This document shows positions 31,301 through 42,546 of a DNA stretch of 64,000 nucleotides, piece after piece. The notes beneath the pieces were generated by a model, which did not search any database, was not told where the DNA came from, and saw only the letters and a list, made by a program, of their open reading frames with translations. A program made the position numbers and the translations under genes. Source of the stretch: Cheilinus undulatus (Eukaryota > Chordata > Actinopteri > Labriformes > Labridae); contig NC_054867.1 in the NCBI RefSeq assembly GCF_018320785.1, positions 31,623,855-31,687,854 on the forward strand. The letters run 5' to 3'. Numbering within the stretch: position 1 is the first letter of the stretch; every line of letters begins with the position of its first letter.

Positions 31301-34300
31301 CAGTTCTCTGTGGAAAAAAATACCTGATTGTTTCTGATATTTGGATATTTGAGGTGGCGTAGTGAAGAGTCTTTTTTTTTTTTACATATTATTTGGAATT
31401 TCAAGCTCTTAAAATAAGTTTTCATGCTTAATAGATAAAATAACGTAGAGTACTGGATGTCAAGCGTACAGCATTCAGTAGTTTTATGGTTTCTCTTGTC
31501 TGTTTAAGTGTAGAGTTAACCTTTGGGATCCAACATTACATATGCATAATGACTCAATCAATCAAGCTGAAACCCCACTATAAGGACCACAGCCCATAAG
31601 GAAAAAGTTACATAAGAGAGGACATAGGGGAAAATGAAAGTACCACTCCCTGGAAAACTCTTCGTGCACAGGGAGCCTTGTGTGAGTGGAAGAAAAAGAC
31701 AAAAAGTGAAAATGGAGCTGAAGCAGTTCTAGCAGTGAGAGTGAGAGACACAATGGTTAATAGGGTTTACTCTCACACCCATCTGCTGGTCCACCACATG
31801 AGCACGTTCTTCCTCTGTGGCCTGGCACTTCCTCAGAGGAGTAGAAAGAGGAACGCTGAGTCCACTCTTAGGGTGGGATACTGCCAACCTGGGCATAGAC
31901 GGGACATTGTTAGCTAAACCAGACTCCACCCTGATGAAAACCCGAGCTCTGGATTTATGAAAATGACAGGGATCACGACAGTGACCCTGGTTTCCTGTGA
32001 TTTGGTGTTTATGATCTTGTTCTTTTTTCCTTACTTTTCTTTGCTGTTAGACACACAGAATATCAGGCTAATATCAAAATTTTCAAGGGGAAGTTTCCTT
32101 TCAAATAAAAAGTCCTTAATTGTGACAGTCTGTATACAAAATGTTACTGCAGGTCCACTTCTGTTATTTTTATGTACTAAAAAAATTGAAATGAAGCTAT
32201 GTCATAACGTTTAAGACATTTCCAAGTCTTTCCTTTCTGTATGATTTAGAATAAATATTTTCAGTATCCTTGGTATTTTTATTGTCAGCTGGACAAAACA
32301 TCCCATTAGAAGTGTTTATCTTGGCCTCTTCTGACCAATGATGGGTTCTATTATTTACTTTGGTAAACAAACATGTCGTTGCTAGAGAGTAGTCCTAGTA
32401 TCTAAAAATGCCTGACAAAGCAAAAAACACTATACCGAGTATTTAAGAGTATGTCAGTCAGTGCATCGATCCAGCCCATAGTTTTTTAATCCTCCAAAAA
32501 AGTCAACGTCTTGTAACCTAGCCAGCAAGATCAACACTTTCATCCAGACTCACAGTCATTTAATGTTTTTAATGTGGGGTTAAACACGTTTATATTTTTC
32601 TTAGAAGACAACTCACTTCTCTACTTCCTCAAACACAAAAAAGAAAGGAAGTTGATTCCTTGGCATGGCCGTTTCCTTTTCACTTTACATAACTGATAGG
32701 ATTTTGTTTGTTATCAACAAAATATTTTTAACTGATAGATGATTTTGGCTTATAATGACCTAAAAATAATAAAAATGACCGTGATGATCTTGGTGAACAC
32801 TTTAATGTGTAAACTCATGTCCGTGCTTCCAGTCAGATTACCCTCTTGAGTTTGGGTGGGGCCGTTCTGGCACTCATGTTGTGTTTTCAATGTGTGACCC
32901 GGTCAGATGAACTTCAGGATGTGACTTGACAAATTATTTTTAACCTCTAGACTGAAACTGACGGTGTGACCTGTAGGGTCATGTGTGTTCCTGTTTAATT
33001 CAGCCTCTGAACCCTTCCACTTCCACTTTAGTCTCCTACAGAAAATCAGCATACTACAGTTACACAAATCTGGTTTAAGAGTTATTGGGCAAGAAATAGT
33101 TCTAATAATTGAATTATTTATTTATTTCAAATTGTATTGAATTCAGTTTTTAGACACTAAAGTTGTTATAAAAGTGTTGAAACACACATAGAGCTACTAT
33201 GAGCGTAGTTCAGGATAAGTATGCTGCAGATTTACTCTTACAAATAAATTTGGGAAACTGTTTGAATATTTTTTAATTGTTGTCTTTGGTGGATTATCTT
33301 TGTCCAGGGCTAGGCTGACTAATTCTGTGATTTGGAAAGCTAAATGGATTTTTTATTTCATGCATTTCCAAACATTAGAAAATTTTTAATCCTAGTCAGT
33401 CATTCACATTATTCTGGAAATCCAGAAATGGCATCAGCTGTGTTTTTCCCCCTCCTTGAGTCACTTTTTAAGTATCACATTTACACAAATTCAAGGACAC
33501 CAGAGCAGATGATTTTGCAGCTAGTGCAACAGTAATGAAAGTTTAAATGATAGTTTTTGGTTTGAATCACAGCTGCATTTAGAGTGATTTTTTGATAAGT
33601 TTATGTCCATCAGTCTCAGAATGTCTGAGATAAATAATCATCCTACGCTGACCCAGCCTGTAAAAGTATTACATCGCCAGCCCTCACTTAAAGCCTATGT
33701 CACCCTCTGAGTAATAATGATGTCACTGTTTGTGTTTGTGTTCAGGTCCCGTTGCGAGGCCGCTTCAGGAGGCCTCAGGACCCTCTGAACATGAACCACT
33801 ATGCTAACAAGAAGAGTGCAGCAGAGAGCATGCTGGACGTGGCACTGCTGATGGCAAATGCCTCACAGCTGAAGGCCGTGCTGGAGCAGGGGCCAGACTT
33901 CACCTTCTACGTGCCCCTCATCACACTCATCAGCATCTCTCTTATCCTTCAAATTGTGGTTGGTGTACTGCTTATCTTCATAGGTATGTCTGCAGTTTAT
34001 CTTATCAGTGAATAACAAAACACTGTTATTAGCTGGTTTTATTTATAAGATAAAGATTCACTAATATCAATCAATCAGACTTTAATTGTGTAGTACTTTT
34101 CATACGTAAATAATGAAGTACAAAGCTCTTTACATAAAGACAAAAAAGATGTATTAAAATGAAATATTATTGACCCACCCTCCCAAACCACAATCCACGC
34201 AAAAGGTAAGATTATTAACCTTGACAAGCAGATGGATACGCCTGTTTCAGTGTTTCTCACTAGTGAATGCATCTTGCAAAGCTCCCGTCTGAACCATTTG

Positions 34301-37300
34301 GGCCCGGTTAGAAAGTGATCGCCAGTTTTATCAGTTTTATTAGAACTTGACGACATTTCTTTGTTAAAACAAGAACAAAGAATTTTTAAAGATGACAAAA
34401 GTCGTGTACTGACATGTTTTATTGCTCTGATTGGCCTGTAAAGATGAGACGGACAGAAAGTTCATCCAACCACCCTCCAAGTTTTTTTTCAAAGGCTCTG
34501 CCCTTTCCCAAATGCTGTCTACGAGTGGTTATAAGATTTTGCAATGATTTGCAAATTTCAATAAACCCATATTTTATTCACAAGAGAACATGAACATCGC
34601 ATCAGATGTTGAAAGTCAGACATTTTACCATTTTATGAAAAACATTAGCTCATTTTGAATTTGATGGCAGAACACTTCTCAGAACAGTATGGACAAGGCA
34701 ACAAAAGGCTGGAAAAGTAAGTGCTACTAATAAAAAACAGCTGGTGGAGCATTTTGCAAATAATATGTTTAATGGATATGATAAATGGGTATAAAAGTGT
34801 TAATTTCGTCGACTAAAAATGTTTGTCGACAGCATATTTTCACATGACAAAAACTAGACTAACAAAAATAGATCTGCGATGACTGAAAATGACAAAAAGA
34901 AAGTTTAGTCTTTGTTAAGATGACTAAAACTAGAAAAAAATGTCATGTATTTTCCGTCATCAAAAACCGTGATATTTTCTCCACTGTGGGTACATCTGTC
35001 AAAAAAACAACGCATCTATAGCTATTCTGTCTCGCAGCTGTAGAAAGCAGGGACCCAGGTTTGGCAGAGTACATAGAAAACACTACCATGACTTGGTACC
35101 AGATTTGGGTAAGAGAACAAATACTTGGACTAAAAGTAAAGACTAAAATGTGAGGACTTTTTATGGACTAAAACTAGACTAAAATGTTTTTGAGTTTTCG
35201 TTGACTAAAACTAAAAAGGGTAGAAATGACTAAAATGTGACTCAAGCTAAAAGGCATTTCATCTAAAGACTAGGATTAAAATTAAAAATAGCTGCAAAAA
35301 TTAACACTGCATTTTAGACCGGTAGAGTCCCTCAGAAGTAAAAATGGGCAGAGGTTCACAAATCTGTGAAAATGGGAACTAAAAATAGTGAAACAATTTC
35401 AGAAAAAAAGTTCTTCCATGTAAAATTGTGAAGACCTTGAATTTCTCATCATCTACATTGCATATCAGCAAAAGACCCAGAAATCTGGAAGGTTCCCCTC
35501 ATGGGGCCCTGCATTGAAAACATGCATGATTCTTACTGGAAATCACTGTTTACTTGACTAACAAGGGGTTCATAATGTGAATACATGAAATGTTATTTAC
35601 ATTTGTGTAATAGACCTTGAACACGTCATTACGTAACTGATAATTCTACTAAATCGACTTTTGTCAATTTCAAGACAGATTTAAAGCTGAATTAATATTT
35701 AAACTAACAGTATGTGCCATAATGTTTAGAGCACTTTTTAGTGCTGATCTGAAGAAATGGGGAGGAATATTGTCCTGTAGCAGCTTAAAACAGAGTTGAA
35801 ATACACATACCTATTGCAGCCAATGCCTTTTATTCTCCAAGCTGACAGTTGGAGTACCACATTTTTGTCTAAGTGGACATACAAAGCTGATGTGCTTTGA
35901 GCTAATGTCTCCCCATGCAAGAACTAATGTAAGTGTTTTTGCACCTGTGGTAGTATAGTATAACATGACAGAACCCATGAGACTCAGTAGCACTATCTTT
36001 AAGCTAAAATATTATTGATTCCCAGGTTTTGAGAAATACAGAACCAGGCCTTACATACCCCGGCTCTAATTTCCATCCCTATTCAAATGTGGACAAATTA
36101 AATTGAATGAATCGAAATACACTTTGGGAGGTATTTTTAAACCAGCAGTGGGTGTTATCTGCTTTTGGTGTCTCTGTTTTGATGGTAATGGTTAGAGCAG
36201 TGAGGGTACAGTAGGCGCCTCTGTGGCTGAAAAGGAAGCTAGTGTGGAAGTGTAAAACCCCTCATTTGCTCAAGTGTCCACTAAGGCTGGCTGCAGAGGC
36301 ACTGGAGGTCACATACACTATTTTAATGGCTGATTTTCACTCTAGAAATATGTTTGCAGCCGGGTTTAAAACAGTTTTGGTTGAAATAGTTCATGTCTTC
36401 ATGGGCATGTTTGTTGAACAGATTTTTTAATAAGAACTTGCATGATTAAGGGCATGGATGATACGACTAAGCCTGTGGGATGTACGGTAGTTGTTTGTCA
36501 AGATGCTTAAAACCAAATAGTGATAGTGTTTTGAGCATAGTACCCACCGTGGATAGACATCAAAGGCCCCCTTCAGGCTTTTTCCTGTATTTTGTACAGT
36601 CGCACATATCAGCGTCACTTTCTAGGTAAAACATTGCATTGTTTATTAGTATAACATAACTCAGAAAATAAAAGTATTAATTATGTGTCATAAGGGAAAG
36701 TAATACTTTATATCTTTGTAGTCTGAGAATTAAAAATAAGAAAAGAAAATTTGTATTAAAACTATATCATGATCCCAGTATTGTTGTACCCAGTATAGGT
36801 ATGGTTTTATGAGTGTATCCTTACATCACTATCATTTGTTTTTCTAAAATACTGACAAACTTTACCTGAGTTTGTCAGTTCCTTTTTTACAAGTATTTTG
36901 TATAAATCTAAAATTTTTCACTTTTTCATACAAGTTATTCTTAATAAGTTACTGATTGGATTTTAATCAACAGGACATGAAAAAAAGTGATGTATTTAAC
37001 ATTTAAAGATCTTTGCTCTCTCTTTGCATATACATTATGGTGATTTTTTGTACTGCTTTAGTAAAACCGTGAGCCATGAGCCTCACAGGACAAAGTTTGT
37101 CTTCCCATACATTGCTGTGCCCCCTCCACCCCCTCCTGACAGTGTGTCCTTATCTTATCCTAACAGAGAAAACTATTGTGAGAGTGGGCCCAGTTTAAAG
37201 AGCTGCAGCAGGAGGGACATCTGTCAGCTGCTTCTGCTGCATCAAATTTGAAAGAGCTGATAGCTTCCAAAATGTTGTGACACAGGAGATAAACTAACAC

Positions 37301-38441
37301 TAAGAATGCAACAATAAATATTTCCTGGCCAAACTCACAACAAACCAGCAAGGTATTCAACGTCCCAGTGGAGATAAAAGCTAATTATACATGTGAGGTC
37401 AGAGCTGCCTCATGCTGTTAAGCTATATCAGAGTGCTCAGTCATGATTACTTCCCTGCTAATCTGATAGGAAATTGTATGCTGCCACCTTGTGGGGAAAG
37501 AAGCTCACTGGCCTAACAGAGTCACCTTTTTAACTAGAAACTGTCAACCTCATCTCACCAGTAATAAAATATGAAAAAAAACATAATACTTTTAAATGAT
37601 TTTGGTATTTAAAAAGTTTGAAAGATAAATTAAAAGGCTCACAATCTGAGAAAAGTAAATTTATTAGTTCAAAAAGGTCAAAATTAAATTGAAATTAAAA
37701 AATAACGTTTTTTTAAAGGCAAATATATTAGAAAGAAAGTCCAAATATGATTCAAAATTTTAAACTGAGTGTAAAAGGTCAAACTATGGGATTACTAAAT
37801 CAGAGCTGGAGTTAAAAATATGAGATAAAACACAAAATAATTGGTTTAAAAGGTCAAAATATGAATTAAACATTTAGAATTATGAATCTTAAAGCACAAA
37901 ATATTATATGAGAAGTCAAAATTATGAGTTAAAATGCTCAAAGTATGAAAATAAAAAGTCAAAATGCTAAGTTTTAGTCTTAATTGTGAGATACAAAATT
38001 GAAATTGTGAAATTAAAACACAAATTAATTTTTTCCCCACATTTCTGACTTATCTAAATATTTTTACTCCTTTTTCAGATTTTATTATTTAACAAGGATA
38101 TCCGAAATCATCAAGGACAAGCTTACATTTTTATACTTGAGGAAATCTGCAGATCTTATAGAGATGGGCCAGTTTTAATAGAAATATGAGATAATCATGC
38201 GAGACAGATTTTACTGTTTCCCGGGCCTTGAGTCTGACACCCCTGGACAAAGCAAAATTCAGTTATGTCTCTAAACAGTTTTTTTTCTCTGTTGTCAGTG
38301 AAATGGAACCTGAATGATGAGAGCATGCACTACAGGCTGAACATCCTGGAGAACATCACCACAGCCTTTGTCTTTATCATCGTCGTGGTCAACGTCTTCA
38401 TCACAGCGTTTGGCGTCCAGCGGCCAAACCCGCGTGGCTGA
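28254..38441 (+). CDS. ninj1: Ninjurin-1, complete gene span (3 coding exons)
   Basis: Small double-pass membrane protein, originally a nerve-injury adhesion molecule and now known to oligomerise and rupture the plasma membrane late in pyroptosis and other lytic death. Coding exons 28254-28310, 33746-33983 and 38299-38441 sum to 438 nt: 145 aa plus TGA (human about 152). Seen: N-terminal tail 1-33; conserved amphipathic region NMNHYANKKSAAESMLDVAL (34-53), continuing to LKAVLEQGP; membrane helices at about 73-98 and 117-138; C-terminus ITAFGVQRPNPRG. NINJ1 rather than NINJ2 follows from LLMANASQLKAV, from FIIVVVNVFITAFGVQ and from wnk2/card19 synteny. Intact, with no frameshift. Confidence 0.95.
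29096..29389. mobile_element. MITE in ninj1 intron 1
   Basis: About 294 bp with terminal inverted repeats: left CTATGGAAGCCCTAAGAGGA, right complement CTACAGAAGCCCTAAGAGGA. Interior AT-rich, no ORF. The target duplication is not clear, so the superfamily is left open. Confidence 0.7.
29390..33745 (+). other. Rest of ninj1 intron 1
   Basis: About 4.4 kb of AT-rich intron. A short GC-richer island with several CpGs lies at about 30010-30330; it has no splice-bounded ORF and may be an old repeat or a regulatory island. Nothing else recognised. Confidence 0.4.
33746..33983 (+). CDS. ninj1: ninj1 exon 2 (amphipathic helices and first membrane helix)
   Basis: Acceptor tgttcag, donor gtatgt, phase 0 to 1. 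Encodes VPLRGRFRRPQDPLN, then NHYANKKSAAESMLDVALLM and FTFYVPLITLISISLILQIV. The double lysine K41-K42 matches the pair preceding SAAESML in human NINJ1, needed for filament packing. Confidence 0.96.
34212..34516. mobile_element. Dispersed DNA-transposon copy in ninj1 intron 2
   Basis: Shares long stretches (GACAAGCAGATGGATACGCC, CATCTTGCAAAGCTCCC, GTTAGAAAGTGA) with 59652-59951. This copy has an extra roughly 80-bp insert and lacks the right terminus seen in the other copy. Confidence 0.65.
34795..35309. mobile_element. MITE rich in GACTAAAA motifs, ninj1 intron 2
   Basis: Bounded by AGTGTTAATTT at left and AAATTAACACTG at right (inverted). Interior repeats of GACTAAAACTA and a palindromic GTCGACTAAAAATGTTTGTCGAC near the left end. 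Recognised type of fish interspersed repeat; no coding capacity. Confidence 0.65.
37560..38245. mobile_element. Second copy of the 4711-5772 hAT family, 53 bp before ninj1 exon 3
   Basis: Right end GGGCCTTGAGTCTGACACCCCTG matches the family terminus; GGAAATCTGCAGATCTTATAGAG and GGTCAAAATATGA repeats match the other copy read in the opposite direction. The left boundary is not visible (truncated or diverged). Ends at 38245, just before the acceptor of ninj1 exon 3. Confidence 0.6.
38299..38441 (+). CDS. ninj1: ninj1 exon 3 (second membrane helix and stop)
   Basis: Acceptor gttgtcag; starts VKWNLNDESMHYRLNILENI, then TTAFVFIIVVVNVFITAFGV, and stops at TGA 38439-38441. A hAT-type repeat ends 53 bp upstream, so the branch point must lie in that gap or in the repeat. 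Confidence 0.96.
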
Positions 38442-38618
38442 TCAACTTCTAGGCAACTCCTCAAGCTGATCAGCTCAGTGAAAGATGGACCTCAGCTTTA
38501 CAAAATGGACAGGGTCATTAATTTATTCACCAAAGTGAACAGCATGCAAATGCATCCATTTTCTGTAACTCAACCTTCCAGTCCTGAAAATATCAACATG
38601 CTCTGAGGATCAGGTGAC

Positions 38619-38654
38619 ATGTGTGTGTGTGTGAAAGAGAGAGAGAGAGAGAGA
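38619..38654. repeat. GT/GA compound microsatellite in ninj1 3'UTR
   Basis: GTGTGTGTGTGTG followed by AAAGAGAGAGAGAGAGAGA. Simple repeat likely to be length-polymorphic. Confidence 0.85.
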
Positions 38655-39268
38655 TTGTGTAGGTGTGTTTGGTATGTCACAGGAGTAATTTCTTTTTACT
38701 TTCTTAGGGCAATTCACTAGTATTTTACCTCTTTTGATGCTCAGGTCACTCATGCCTTTACTCATAGGACAAACATATGAGGAGCAATACACTGTGCATC
38801 AGTCACAACCATGTGAATTTTTCCTGAGACATAAAATCACATTTTATGTTTTATTTAGAAGTTCAATTTATCTGTATATGCCAGATGAAGCCTACTATTT
38901 GCCTTTTAAAAACCACCACAGCAAAATCCAAATAAAATAAGTGCATGAGTCAGGAGTCATCTTGGCCTACAGCTGCTGGAGGCATTACATTAAAAACTGC
39001 TTTAAAATGGGAACTATATACCGTTTACAGTGTTACAAACCTTATCCTTTAAATGAAGTGGACCTTACTTAATTTTCTTATTAGTGCTATGCAAGTCTAT
39101 TGTGTACTGTTTGTATGATATACATGTACGTATTCATTAGTGTTACTGAAGTGTTAGTGTATCTTTAATTTGAGACTTTTTAAATCGCTTTTTTAATACC
39201 AAAAACACAACGTTTATCAAATGATATTGTTCTACACACTGTGATGAATATTCTAAATGGAATTTATA

Positions 39269-39274
39269 AATAAA
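39269..39274 (+). terminator. ninj1: Probable ninj1 polyadenylation signal AATAAA
   Basis: Canonical hexamer followed within about 30 bp by a GT/T-rich stretch (GTGTTTATGGTTGTTTTATT), the usual downstream element. An earlier AATAAA at 38931 could give a shorter transcript. Confidence 0.6.
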
Positions 39275-39299
39275 ACTGCAAACGTAAGATGTGTTTATG

Positions 39300-42200
39300 G
39301 TTGTTTTATTTCATCATGCACATTTTATTGCACATAGACAAAAGTCCACATCCTAAAAATGATGGCACTTGAATGTTAAAGGTATTTTATACACACAAGA
39401 CATTGTATGTGACAAACTGGCAGGCACTGAACCTCAATGAGGGGACATTCACTGACTATAAACAACATCAAATATCAGAATTTCATGACAGAATAGCATT
39501 GAACTTGTTGGGCAAAAGCAGTACCAATTCAGCTTTAAAAGACAGACACTGAACTCTGATGTGATGTTTAACCACACAGAAACACAGTTTAACAAAGCAC
39601 CATTATCATAGTTGTGTTGTAATCAGAGCCCTTCTCTGTGTTGTACATTTATTATGGAATTTCTCAACAAACAGCCTGAGAAAATTTTGTCTGCCGTTTT
39701 ATAAACCATCTTTGAATAAATTAAACAATTTCATCCTATACGCGCACACAGTTAAAGCTCCTGTGAGGACATTCTGGTTTGTGTCAGTGCCCCTTGAAGA
39801 CAAAATAGTATCTCTCATCTGTTTGTTAATCTTGTTCTTTCTTTTCAATAAAAACCTCCCCTTATTTCATTTTAAGTCAAATGTAACATTCAGTGAGAAT
39901 ATGCTATGGGTTTTTTGCAGATCACGTCACACAACAGCGGAGAACTCCTGTTGGGGGGCAAGGAGTGATTTCAGCATAGAGAAAGGCCATGTTTTGAGCT
40001 GTTTATGACTATGCCAAGCATTTGAAGGATCGCAATTAAAACATTCTTAACTTTTAAAGTACTTTTGTGTCCTGAAAGAAGTTAAATATTCAGTCTTTTT
40101 TAACTCAAGAGTGGAACAGCAGCAGGCAGGAATTTAAAAAGCCTAATTTTTTGCTTTTTAAATGTGGATTAAATAATGACAGAGGATGGAAGAAAGCTAG
40201 CTACCTTAGCTCTCATTAAGAGGCTTTCATAAGACAGGCTTGTTTGTGAATGGCTCATCATCACTCAGTCGTTTATCCCTCAAGGCTTATTCAGATGATA
40301 GCACATCACAGTTTCAATTAAAAACTTGTTTGTGGGAAAATGTGGATTTTTTTCATATGTCAGCTAGCCTTTTAGCTCAGTGCAGAACTCATGTAGAATT
40401 GTCTCCCTTCATCAGTCTAGACAGTGCTGGGAGGTCTGCACGTAATTTGCAACATTGATCACCTCCACCCCAGGTAAATCAGTTAAACTATGGAGAAAAG
40501 AAAAATCAATTTTTTTAAAGTGTAGGAATCCTACTCAATGTATGTAGACATTTTCTAAAGATAATTGCAGCGTACAGGTCCAATTAGAGCTCTAAAGTAC
40601 TAACTTTCCTCCGCTCCCATTTATTCCTTATGGCTGCCCCCCACTTCCTGCCCCCCAACGCACATTCGGGTTCACGTGATTCTAAATGACCTACAGAAAA
40701 AGAGAAAGGGAAAATTGACTTTTTCTGAAGGATGGTGTTTATAACATCTGACACTTACCACTGTCAAGGGCTGGGTTCAAACATGGAAAACAATGTATTA
40801 AAATAATAAGTTTTATAAATGGTCTTATTTGCTTTTTTAAGGAAATAAAGAAGTGTCTATTTATTTTCAGCCTATCTATGTTTATAACCAACTAAAAACT
40901 GAGCTTTAACACAAGAAAGCATTGTAAATACAAACTAATATCCACACATTGTTATTTAATATCATTCAGTTTCTGGGTTTAAACTACTCAGCTAAACATG
41001 TTAAGTAAAAACTGTTGACTTGGACATTTTCAGCCATCCTCTGCATATTTGACACGGGACTAAACATTGCAAGCCAACAGGAAATAAAAATTTTCCACCC
41101 TGCCCCATGGCAACAGACACATGGGAAAGTTTTCAGGCATGCTTCCTGTCTTCAATTATAATAATTTAAACGACAAGAAAGGAAAGGCACCACATAATAT
41201 AATTTAAAAAAAAAAAAAAAAACATGGTTAGAGATGCCACGAAGTAGGTGGCAATGCCTTAACCGTATGTGTGTTGAAGGCCACGAGGGCCAATTCCATC
41301 CTTGTCAAGGGGAGTGCTAACCTTCTCTCCTTTCATACAACACACTTCTACTACGGACAACGTCACTAAATATACGGGCGATTCCAGAACGGAATTATAC
41401 TCACGGTACAATAAAGGCTGTCTCATGCTTCAACCCTATTTTGACATAATCCGTTTCCATTTGAACTTACAATACGCATCTACAGTTTGTTTTCCGTAGG
41501 TTTTATTCAACATTCACATGTTTTTGGTCTGACAGCCACAATACCCACAGTGCACCGCGCTGGGAGGACTGAGTCATTGGTTGAAGTAATCATGTGATCG
41601 CAAACAACACGAAAAACTCGTTTAAATCATTACAGCACGTACCCAGTTCAATTGTTTACTCTTTTTCCCTCTTTTACGTATCTTATTTTTGAGCAGCGGT
41701 ATTTCAGGAGGCACTTGTGAGACGAAAATGCGCCATATTTCATGCAATAATATTGTTCCCCTTCAACCACTAGAGGGCGGTAATGTTCTACAAAGACAGA
41801 ACTTGTCTCGTGCCCAATATGGTTGACTTGTTTTTGTTTGGGATGTACATTCATTGAGGCCTGTTATATGTCTGACATCAGGGGTAGCTGGACAGAGGTA
41901 TATTTATATCTACATCACCTTTAAAATGTAGATGAGCACTCTATGAAAGAAAATTAAAGTAAAAAATATTTTGGCCTGAGTCTGTACAGCACCAAAGTGC
42001 AAGCGAGAAAAGCAAGGGAAAATAATTATATGGCTTAAAGATGTACTGATAAATTGGAGGTTGTGGTTTCTGCTGTAAATATATAAGTTGAACCTTTATA
42101 ATTGGATGTTTTGCTTGTTTGTTTCGGTCTTTAAAAGCTGCCTTTTTAAGATTTTTAGTGGGGAAGCTTGCTGAACCAACTTGTTTAAATTTTACTGTGA

Positions 42201-42436
42201 TCAACCATTGAATGTATTCGACTCTTTCAACCACTTAAAAAGGTGTCACCATGTTGAGAATTAAGAGCTAAATGAGGCTCTATTTTCCCATCATTCTCAC
42301 ATTAGACCACAGGCAAAGGTAAATAAAAATTTGAGTACAAAATAAACATTCAACATTACACAGTCTTGTGCTTTAGTGCAGGCAGCAGAGATAAAAGGCG
42401 GTTCTGCTAAAGCACCTGGTGTGAATGACTTTCCTC
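39300..42436. other. Convergent intergenic region between ninj1 and card19, including the card19 3'UTR
   Basis: ninj1 and card19 point toward each other here. Mostly AT-rich and apparently single-copy; a poly-A run lies at 41204-41221. The card19 3'UTR must occupy the right end, but I could not fix its poly-A site. One CTCF-like motif is listed separately. No gene seen. Confidence 0.5.
41767..41780 (+). promoter_or_regulatory. CTCF-like motif CCACTAGAGGGCGG
   Basis: Matches the core consensus CCASYAGRKGGCRS at all 14 positions. It lies between the convergent 3' ends of ninj1 and card19, a plausible insulator position. Single motif, so occupancy is speculative. Confidence 0.45.
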
Positions 42437-42546
42437 TTACTTCATGAGGCTTTCCTCTGTATACCATATGAGAACCTCCTGAGCCTTTTTCTTCAGACCC
42501 AGAGCAGCCATCCCAAGAGCCCGGCTTCCTCCCGTCAATTTATCCT
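42437..42546 (-). CDS. card19: card19 exon 6 (C-terminus and stop)
   Basis: EDKLTGGSRALGMAALGLKK, then KAQEVLIWYTEESLMK and TAA (42437-42439). Acceptor gttacag. A basic tail follows the membrane helix. Confidence 0.9.

Larger units (their letters stand above)
38442..39295 (+). other. ninj1: ninj1 3'UTR
   Basis: AT-rich sequence after the stop. Contains a GT then GA dinucleotide run (about 38619-38654) and two AATAAA signals, at 38931-38936 and 39269-39274. The second, followed by TGTGTTTATGGTTGTTTT, looks like the main polyadenylation site. Extent is inferred. Confidence 0.6.

Noticed and set aside
41648-41854. 68-codon minus ORF in the ninj1-card19 intergenic region
   Set aside because: Short, no recognisable family, no splice partners; kept only as background.
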